From contig LATX02000220.1 in NCBI GenBank assembly GCA_001466705.2, positions 186,001 to 250,000 on the forward strand: 64,000 bases of DNA, read 5' to 3'. Positions 55,197 to 64,000 of this stretch are shown piece after piece (position 1 is the stretch's first letter; each line of letters begins with the position of its first letter). The position numbers and the translations under genes were made by a program. The stretch is from Moniliophthora roreri (lineage: Eukaryota; Basidiomycota; Agaricomycetes; Agaricales; Marasmiaceae). A model generated the notes under the pieces. That model was not told the DNA's origin and did no database searches. It saw only the letters and a program-made list of their open reading frames with translations.

Positions 55197-56953
55197 TAAT
55201 ATGGCAAACCTAGAGAAGACCCATTTTTATTCATTTTACATTACTTTTGAATTGGAACACTTTAATATGACAGAAGATAATAGGTAATAAGGACTAGAGT
55301 GAGCCCAGTCTGCTAGTCATTGCCTTAAAGAACCTATAGTGCATTGGAAAATATGAAGAGCTATATGATATGCTATACAGAGGTGTCTAAGCTGTACTTT
55401 CTGACTTATCTATGTATCAGATCCTAAGCAGATCACTCCCAAAACCTGTAGGGAACCTAACTATGGCCCAATGAACACATTGGCTAGTTAACCAAGCTCT
55501 CAAAGTGCTATTAAGGGGATTTTAATTTCTACTTTACCTTTCTATAATATCTGCAAAGTGCAATCTGCAGTCAAACAGTACAGAGGTACTTAGAGGAGAC
55601 ATCAAAACAGAAAGACGACTTAGAACAGGAACAATCATAGAACGATCCTCCTCCAAAGTCAGTATACGGATCAGAGTCAAAGCAGGTGATCTCTTAATAA
55701 AGAATTCACTGGCAGCTAAACAATATGCAATAACCTAACTAGGTATAAGGTCATCTCGGAACGATGGAACTCACTTCTGAGGGACATCCACTACTTACAG
55801 ACAGATACCACGAGACATATGAAGAATATCTAAATGCATAAGAAGTCCTAAATAAGACTAAGCGTGCACTGTCAAAGGAGATAGGAACAGTAACAGTGTG
55901 TTCTGACCTTGGAAACTTTGGCATCTAGGCCTCTACTGATGTGAGGATACTGGAATGGGAAATGCTGTAAAGAGATGGGACAGATACAGCTATCCACTCA
56001 TAGATACCCGACTTAGAAAAAGAGAAAATACAAATTAGAGCCCAGAACGCCTGGAAACATAGATACCTACGTGGATATAGTTGGATACCCTAGTGGCCAG
56101 ACTCTGTGACATCTGAATATTCCCTCTTTTAGTATCTCCATCACTCATTTATCATTTTCTGAATTATCAGACATTATTTATTTTTCTGTGGATATATTCC
56201 TTGGACTGTATATAAAAAGACAGCTAGATATTTGTACATGCTCAAGTAACTCTGCTCTTCCCAATTGTGAATACATGAAGAGTTTGTTTGGTGTATAAAT
56301 TTGTGTGCCATTCTAGTTTTGCTTCCTCACTTCAGGCCCTGGAGATTGGTCCTGAGTGACTCCAGAGAGATAGACGTCTGATAACGAACTTGTGTCATAA
56401 GAGATAAGAGTAACATCTTGAGTGTGTTGTTGTGCTTTTCTAAGTGAAACTTTACACCAAGAAGGAGCCTTGGGCACTTGGAGTGTGGCCTGTGTGTGTA
56501 TCAGGTTGTGACACACTTAGAGTATTAGCAAGAGGTGTGCCTGCACTGAACTCTTTGTAGAAATTGGTCTAGGACCTTTTCCAGTACACTATGTGCTGTA
56601 GTTATCTTGAAGAAGTCTTAAACTCTGTAGGGTCAGACTATATTGGCTATTAAGTCTTTGTATGGGACTGTAGCTCTTGTGTTTTGTGCTTTGTGCACCA
56701 TGTTCTTGTGTGTGTGTTTGTGTGTTTGGATACAAACTCTTTTTAAAAACCCATATATACTCCTCTGGAGGTGAACACTTTGAAGTAGATTGCTTCCATA
56801 AGAGAGAGAATCAACCTAGCTAAGGGTTTTGTTGGCATTCTAAGTGCGGTAACTCTGATCATGTCGATCCACACTTGCACAACAAACTGAGTTAGACTTT
56901 TTGGAGGTTATCTTTTGGGTAGCTTTCCACTAGTCTTATTCTTAGACAAATTA
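55197..56953 (+). mobile_element. LTR of Gypsy family B (complete)
   Basis: Ends are TAATATGGCAAACC and CTTAGACAAATTA; 1,757 bp. It lies directly after truncated Gag sequence without a polypurine tract. It is therefore either a 3' LTR fused by internal deletion or a separate insertion into Gag. Flanks do not form a target duplication with the LTR at 52846. Confidence 0.75.
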
Positions 56954-57620
56954 CCGGCTGTGTACACAGGTATGTTTCTCTTTCTGCTGGTTCACTTCTG
57001 CATAGCCACTTTATACTATCAGATTGGTGGGTGTCATGGTCTAGACATCTGTTGTATTCAATCCCCTTCTGTCCCACATACAACCTTGTGAGTCATTATC
57101 GATTTCCTGTGTACATGTTGCCTATCAATCATCCCACATACACCTGGAAAGGTCATTATATCTGCCTGAGAGTGTCTTTGAAGCTTCACATAGGAACAAG
57201 TTCCAACCATATACTAGTTTTAATAGTAATAATGAGGCATTAAGTCTATTTATGCACTATCATGCAATGTGATTGCAAGGCAAACAATCTAGTGCACTTA
57301 GACTGTGGATCCTGCTGATATCTATTCCTTTGTATTCAGAATTAGTGGTTTCTGGCCTGTTTTATTGACCAAGGACCCTCACAGCGATGCTTCACTGTAA
57401 TGTAGAGGGCTAGTATAATCTACTAACCTCCTCTAGATTGTGTTACAGTGTCAATTATTAGACTTATTAGACTTGGCACTTAAAGCTTAGATGCCATACT
57501 CAAGCTCTTGGGTTATCAAGTCACGTGAATATCACATGTACTTCTGGGCTCTTTTTCTAGTATTTGATGCAAAAAGTGCACAATTTTGTGTCTAGGCCAA
57601 AATTAGGCACATCATCAGTA
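56954..57620. other. No recognisable gene
   Basis: Short frames only; no domain or repeat recognised. Confidence 0.45.
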
Positions 57621-58945
57621 GCCAATATAGTCTGACCCTATGGAGTTCAAGACTTCTTTAAGACAACTACAGTACACAGTGTACTGGAAAAGGTTCTAGA
57701 CCAGTTTCTACAAAGAGCTTAATCACAGGCTCAATTCCTTTGTTAAGACTCTAAGTGTGTCACAACCTGATACCCAACACAGGCCACACTCCAAAAGCCA
57801 CCAGAACTTTTAGTGTAAAGTTATCTCTTAGAAAAGTGCCAAGTGCACTAAAGATGTTACTCTTTGTCTCTTATGACACAAGTTCATTATCAGATTTCTA
57901 TCTCTCTGGAGTCACTCAGGACCAATCTCCAGAGCCTGAAGTGAGGAAGCAAATCTGGAATGGCACACAAATTTATACACCAAACAAACTCGTCATGTAT
58001 TCACAATCAGAGGGGGCAGAGTTACTTGAATATACACAAATATCTAGCTGTCCTTATATATGGTCCATGGAATATATCTACAGAAAATTATAAATAACAT
58101 CTGATAATTCAGGAAATAATAAATGAGTGACAAGGATGCTAAAAGAGGGAATATTTGGATGTTATGGAGTCTGGCCACTAGGGTATCTGACCATATCTGC
58201 ATGGGTATCTATGTCTCCAGGTGTTCTGGACTCTGAAATCTGTATTTTCTCTTTTCTAAAGTGGGTATCTATGAGCAGATGGCTGTATCCATCCTGTTCC
58301 TTACAGCATTTCCCTTTCTAGTATCTGCCATTGGCAGAAGCCTAGATGCCAAAGTTTCCAAGGCTGGAACATGCTGTTACTGTTCCTATCTCCTTTGACA
58401 ATGCATGCTCAGTCTTATTTAGGACTTCTTATGGGTTAGATATTCTTTGTATGTCTCGTCATATCTGTCTGTAGGTAGCTGATGTCTTTCAGAAGTGATT
58501 TCCTTCTTTCTGAGATGACTTTGTACCTCTTTGGTTTATGTCACATGTTCACTGCTGGTGAACTCTTTATTAAGAGATCACCTGCTTTGACTTTGATCTG
58601 TATATTGACTTCGGAAGAGGATTGTTCTGTGATCATTCCTGTTCTAAGTTGTCTGTCCACTTTGATGTCTCCTCTAAGTACCTCTGTACCGTTTGACTGC
58701 ATGTTGCACTTTGCAGATGTCATAGAAAGGTAAAATAGAAATTAAAATCCCCTTGATAGCACTTTGAGAGCTTGGTTAACTAGCCAATGCATTCATTGGG
58801 CCATAGTTAGGTTCCCTACAGGTTTCAGGAGTGATCTGCTTCAGATCTGATACATAGATAAGTCAGAAGAATGTACAGCTTAGACACCTCTGTATAGCAT
58901 ATTGTATAGCACTTCGTACTTTCCAAGGTACTACCGCTTCTCTAA
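57621..58945 (-). mobile_element. Family B LTR fragment, minus orientation
   Basis: Reverse complement of the LTR interior, starting mid-LTR near 57621 and ending at the N at 58946. Both family termini are missing. Divergence from the other copies is higher than among the plus-strand LTRs. Confidence 0.7.
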
Positions 58946-58946
58946 N

Positions 58947-59956
58947 GATGGGGATTCTCTTCTGCTACGATTCTGAGAGAACGCATCCAATGCTCTCATG
59001 ACTTGAAAACATGCTGTGGCATGGTTGCTTGAACTATGGCTGTATTCCATTCAGCACAGTGGGCCCTGGCAAAGATGATTCAATGTCATATGGAAAATTA
59101 AACATTGTCTCTGCATAATGAAGATCCATGGGGTACTATTAGTGACTGCATCGAAGGGGATCACAACAGCAAGACACAGAGAGTGGATTGCAGGAACTCC
59201 CCGTAATGCATGTTTGGGCCTGAGTATCTGACTGACTTCCCAATGTCACAAATTCCAAGTAGAGTGTCCATTTGTGTCTTGATGCCAAACTCAGATATCT
59301 GAATCATGTCAGGGATGTATAAACTTGTACAGACCTTGATTTCTAGCAGTGGCAATTAATGTATAGAATACGGGCACAAGGTCAGAACAGCAGAGCACAG
59401 ATCTCTCCCGAATACAGCTTACTTGAGGATACTGGAAGAGTATCGGTGTTTGATTGGCCAGATATCTATCACCCATGATGCCAGCATGTTAGATCAACTT
59501 TGTCCCCTCTGATGGTAATTGACAAGATATGTCACAAATGTCAAGAGTAAGTCCAAATTGCAGTGCCAAGTTGTGTGGCCATTGGTGTGAACACTTAAAT
59601 CTGACGTGGAATGTCGGGCTTAAATGGGCATTGACATGTGTTTGGAAAGTTTCATGATCATGCCAAGTTTGATTCGCTGATGTTTGAGCGTCAAGGATGA
59701 AATGACTGTTGAGCGTTAAGCACTGGGTGACTTCTAACAAGATGTGTGTTGATGGTATTCAATGTCATCTGATGATATTCAATGAATCTGATGTTTGCCC
59801 AATGCTATCTGATGTCCACTCGATGCCCCAGCAATGAAACCTGGAATCTCAACCTCTTTATCCAAAACAACTTAGACACTTTACCTATCTTAAAACTGAC
59901 ATGACTGGAAGGACTTAGAGAAAGGATTTAATGAAGCCGTTCTGTGGTCCATGCAC
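58947..59956. other. No recognisable gene; short degenerate repeat
   Basis: A degenerate repeat of CATCTGATG/ATTCAATG units lies at 59750-59830. The minus-strand frame 59489-59740 shows no known domain. Confidence 0.4.
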
Positions 59957-61709
59957 TAATTTGTCTAAGATAAGACTAGTGGAAAACTACCCAAAAAGAT
60001 AACCTCCAAAAGTCTAACTCAGTTTGTTGTGCAAGTGTGGATCAATGTGATCAGAGTTACTGCACTTAGAATGCCAACAAAACTCTTAGCTAGGTTGATT
60101 CTCTCTTATTGAAGTGTTCAACTTCAAAGTGTTCACCTCCAGAGGAGTATATATGGTTTTAAAATGGTTTATATTACAAACACACACACAAAACACAAAG
60201 AACACAGTGCACAAAGCACAAACACAAGAGCTACAGTCCTGTACAAAGACTCGATAGCCGATATAGTCTGACCCTATGGAGTTCAAGACTTCTTCAAGAT
60301 AACTACAGCACACAGTGTACTGGAAAAGGTCCTAGACCAATTTCTACAAAGAGTTCAGCACAGGCACACCTCTTGCTAAGACTCTTAAGTGTGTCACAAC
60401 CTGATACACACACAGGCCACACTCCAAGTGCCCAAGGCTCCTTCTTGGTGTAAAGTTTCTCTTAGAAAAGTGCTATAATGCACTCAAGATGTTACTCTTA
60501 TCTCTTATGATGCAAGTTTGTTATCAGATTTCTATCTCTCTGGAGTCACTCAGGACCAATCTCTAGGGCCTGTAGTAAGGAAGCAAAACTGGAATGGCAC
60601 ACAAATTTATACACCAAACAAACTTGTCATGTATTCACAATCAGAGGGGGCAGAATTACTTGAGTATGTACAAATATCTAGCTCTCCTTATATATGGTCC
60701 AAGGAATATATCTACAGAAAATTATAAATAATGTCCGATAATTCAGGAAATGACAAATGAGTGACTGAGATACTAAAAGAGGGATTATTTGGATGTCACG
60801 GAGTCTGGCCACTAGGGTATCCAACCATATCCACATGGGTATCTATGTTTCCAGGTGTTCTAGATTCTATAATTTGTATTTTCTCTTTTCTAAGTCGGGT
60901 ATCTATGAGCAGATGGCTGTATCCGTCCTGTCTTTTGACAGCATTTCCCTTTTCTAGTATCTGCACATCGGCAGAGGCCTAGATGCCAAAGTTTCTGAGG
61001 TTGGAACATGCTGTTATTGTTCCTATCTCCTTTGACAATGCATGCTTAGTCTTATTTAGGATTTCTTGCGTGTTAGATATTCTTTATATGTCTCGTTGTA
61101 TCTGTCTGTAGGTAGTGGATGTCCTTCAGAAGTGATTTCTGTCTTTCTGAGCAGTTTTTGTACCTAGTTTGCTTATCGCATATTGCTTAGCCGCCAGTGA
61201 ATTCTTTATTAAGAGATCACCTGCTTTGACTCTGATCTGTATATTAACTTCGGAGGAGGATTGTTCTATGATTGTTCCTGTTCTAAGTTGTCTTTCTGTT
61301 TTGATGTCTCCTCTAAGTACCTCTGTACTGTTTGACTACAGCTTGCACTTTGCAGATGTCATAGAAAAGTAAAGTAGAAGTTAAAATCCCATTGATAGCA
61401 CTTTGAGAGCTTGGTTAACTAGCCAATGCATTCATTAGGCCATAGTTAGATTCCCTACAGGTTTTGGGAGTGATCCACTTTGGATCTGATACATAGATAG
61501 GTTAGAAAGTACAGCTTAGACACCTCTGTATAGCGTATCATATAGCTCTTCGTACTTTCTAAGGTACCACAGCTTCTCTAAGGCAATGACTAGCAGACTG
61601 GGCTCACTCTAGTCCTTATTACCTGTCATCTCGTGTCATATTAAAGTGTTCCAATTCAGAAATAGTGTAAAATGAAGAAAAGTGGGTCTTTTCTAGGTTT
61701 GACATATTA
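59957..61709 (-). mobile_element. Complete family B LTR, minus orientation, probably solo
   Basis: On the minus strand it starts TAATATGTCAAACC (61709) and ends CTTAGACAAATTA (59957); 1,753 bp with no internal N. No Gag or Pol sequence flanks it. The plus-strand flanks are GCAC on the left and GCGC on the right, which could be a 4-bp target duplication altered by one CpG transition, but this is weak. Confidence 0.75.
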
Positions 61710-63239
61710 GCGCTATACGGTATTCTTGGGGCCTCCTCTAAACATTCCCATGCTCTCCTCTTTCTTCTCAACCACCATAATCTCCCTCTCTTTCCTCCCA
61801 ACCACCACCACCTCCCCATCTCTCTGCCATGCCACCATGGCCCAACAACTCAAAGATATCAGTCACACATCAAAATGGCTTGAGGGTGGATCTTATAGTA
61901 GGATTTACTGTCAGTACATGTGTAAAATTCTCATAACTGGTGAGTTTCACACCCTTACTATCAGGTTATCTCACATTGCTGACTATCAAACATGTCAGAC
62001 ATATGGTTCGAGACTCACAGAATACAAATGAGTGCAGTAAAGGGTTGGAGGGTTATGTGAGGTGTTGGGCAAAGGGTTTTAGAGGTGTAAGGGCATAGGG
62101 AATTCCTGTCAGACTTGTTGATTAGCATCATATCTCCTCAGTTGCAATGTATTGTAGAATACCTAATAAAATTTAATGTTTTCTAATGCAATCCAATAAA
62201 ACCCAATGGAAAACGACACCTATGAACACCTATGCAGGATACATCGAATAGCATAGAATAGCATAGGATATCAAAAGTGTCCAAGTTAACGATGCTATCC
62301 TATGACATCCAATATTATACGACATGATTAGAGTTTGTTGGTTTCCATCAGATGCCATTGGATGCTGTTGACTAAAATCCCACTGGGGGTGACTGGTGAA
62401 GATGGTTCTGGAATCAAGGGATCATGGATGTGATAAGCGCCTGGTATTCTTATTTCTTCCTGCAACACCCATCACCTCCCAAGATCCACTAGAAAGACTC
62501 TGCTAATCCAGAACTTTGGGAAATGAAGAGATCATAATGGAGAGAAGATATTGTCAGTGATTTTATTCAAGCTGTCCACTAACAGTAAGTCAGCAAATGA
62601 GGGCTGCAACCCAAGGAAGAACTCAACACATACTTGATACTCCAGTTGAAAGATTAACTGTGAGGTGGAACAGTTTATCTTGACATTTGATAATGTACAC
62701 TGTCACCATTGAACTTGGCCACAGGAGCCACAGGGAAAAATCTCAGGAGCATACAGTTGGTGATACTACTATGAGTGAAACACTGCTAATGCTTGCCTCA
62801 TGACCAAGGGTCCTCGACATTTTGTATATATCCTGCAGCTCCGAAAGTGGGGGAAGTCATGGACTATTTGAAGTAGGTTGGTTCAGCACCTTGGAATCCT
62901 ACTTCTATACTTGTATGATGCAGTTATACTAAGTTCTGAAAGTTCAGAGGAATAGAAGACTAAATCCACATCAAACATAGATGTAGGAGCAGGAAGCTAC
63001 ACTCCTAGATGCCCAGCAAGGCATGTATGACATCTTTTATGTATTTGAAGCTACCCAATATATGTTTCATATCTGCCAACACTTGCCCAGAATGTTTGCA
63101 GTCTATTCACAGAACTCTCAGTCTCATTGAGAAGAGAACTATTATGATACAACAAACACAACCAAAGGTAACAAACAATAACAATATATCCTTCGATTAA
63201 TTCTTCTCAAGCCTGTCTTCTGCCAAACTCCATAAAGTC
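61710..63239. other. No recognisable gene
   Basis: A plus-strand frame of 101 codons (61726-62031) has a hydrophobic Ser/Thr-rich start but no recognised domain. Near 62250-62310 short inverted copies of GATGCTATCCTATG/CATAGGATATC occur. Otherwise nothing can be named. Confidence 0.4.
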
Positions 63240-63968
63240 TTATGGAAGGCAGTAGTGATCCCTCCAGTAGGGATTCACATACCTTTCCACAGTCCAATTC
63301 ACAATGTAACTCCAATACCCCCTCAAACCATTTAAACTATCCCTCACAACGCCTCGACTCATCAGCCTTGAGAGGAACATAAATCCCCATGCATAAGAAG
63401 TGTCACATATTTGGGACAATGCAATTTCTGACAACATCCCAGGAGTGTATTGGGACATGTCAGCATTGCAGATCCTGAAGAACGCCCAGTTTCCCCTCAT
63501 TGGTGCCATATCCCGATCCAACCCTATGCTTTCAATGAAGACAAAGGAGGCGTCTAGATGTGGAGTGATCTGAATTTCTTCAGGTGTCCAGTCATATTGT
63601 GTAATGTCACTGAGAGAATTGACCCAGTAGAAAGTGAAGTAGATGCTCTGATGTTCATAACGACTCAGTGATATGTGGTTGGAGCCATATGATAGGCCGA
63701 TGTACAGTGTATTATGGTGGACATTGGACTGTAAAACTCCTATGTCTTGGTCATGAGGAATATATTGTTCCAATGATGTGCTTATTGCAGTTCTGGGATG
63801 TGTGATGAAGAATGTGTGATGGAGTGTGTGTTGCAGATTGCAAGTACTTATATGTGTGCAGCCTGTGGTACTGAGGTGTGTGATCAGGATGTGTGATGAG
63901 GTGCATGCACCTATGAGAGTAAGCTTGATGAGTTGTGAAAAGATAAGAGATAACAGCGAAATCACCAT
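63240..63968 (-). CDS. 242-aa protein of unknown function
   Basis: A single uninterrupted frame from an ATG at 63968 to TAA at 63240, the longest unbroken non-transposon frame in this part. The N-terminus is hydrophobic (MVISLLSLIFSQLIKLTLIGA) and could be a signal peptide or membrane anchor. The middle and C-terminal parts look globular (DASFVFIESIGLDRDMAP; GFMFLSRLMSRGVVRDSLN). No family is recognised with confidence. A further upstream exon outside the window cannot be excluded. Confidence 0.45.
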   Translation of the reverse strand: MVISLLSLIFSQLIKLTLIGACTSSHILITHLSTTGCTHISTCNLQHTLHHTFFITHPRTAISTSLEQYIPHDQDIGVLQSNVHHNTLYIGLSYGSNHISLSRYEHQSIYFTFYWVNSLSDITQYDWTPEEIQITPHLDASFVFIESIGLDRDMAPMRGNWAFFRICNADMSQYTPGMLSEIALSQICDTSYAWGFMFLSRLMSRGVVRDSLNGLRGYWSYIVNWTVERYVNPYWRDHYCLP

Positions 63969-64000
63969 TATGATGTCACTATTTCCCTCATGTGCACATA

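Overview
The window is eukaryotic and almost certainly from a filamentous basidiomycete, most likely an agaricomycete. Spliced genes have very short introns (about 47-62 bp) with GTRNGT...YAG sites. There is a FunK1-type fungal protein kinase, a Plavaka-like transposase remnant, and several Ty3/Gypsy LTR retrotransposons of agaricomycete type. Most of the sequence is transposon-derived. The species cannot be named from the sequence alone.

Layout. 1-5.7 kb: a broken Plavaka-like transposase (minus strand) with a Pro-Lys/Pro-Glu repeat, then the 5' part of a spliced Spt5/NGN-like gene (plus). 5.7-10.2 kb: a large inverted repeat whose arms carry the 3' part of one multicopy gene. The right arm holds a solo LTR with a perfect 5-bp target duplication, and the empty site survives in the left arm. 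11.5-13.4 kb: the FunK1 kinase gene, with conserved catalytic residues but its 5' end lost at an assembly join. 13.6-14.6 kb: a GC-rich repeat and a 745-bp inverted-repeat element around a tRNA-like core. 14.6-23.2 kb: a chromodomain Ty3/Gypsy element on the minus strand with two extra ORFs between integrase and 3' LTR. 23.2-57 kb: a mosaic of fragments of a second, plus-strand Ty3/Gypsy family with LTRs of about 1.7 kb, including two 2.3-kb copies that look identical. 57-64 kb: minus-strand LTR copies, little recognisable coding sequence, and a 242-aa ORF at the end.

The most interesting structure is at 42.7-51.9 kb. Here a copy of the second Gypsy family keeps its integrase C-terminus, tandem tRNA-like sequences, polypurine tract and 3' LTR. 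About 5.8 kb of extra DNA lies between the end of pol and the polypurine tract. That DNA holds two multi-exon genes antisense to the element, each with a TATA-like box about 75 bp before its ATG. One encodes a roughly 640-aa protein with a Zn(II)2Cys6-spaced cysteine cluster. The other carries a 720-bp CACTA-type miniature element inside an intron.

Caution: 21 single N characters are scattered through the window. Most flank sequence that is repeated next to the N or elsewhere in the window, so they look like contig joins. Tandem copies abutting an N, and element orders that span an N, may be assembly or haplotype artefacts. Stop codons in the retrotransposon ORFs are mostly CGA-to-TGA changes, as expected from CpG decay. 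Names are based on motif recognition by eye; no database search was run.
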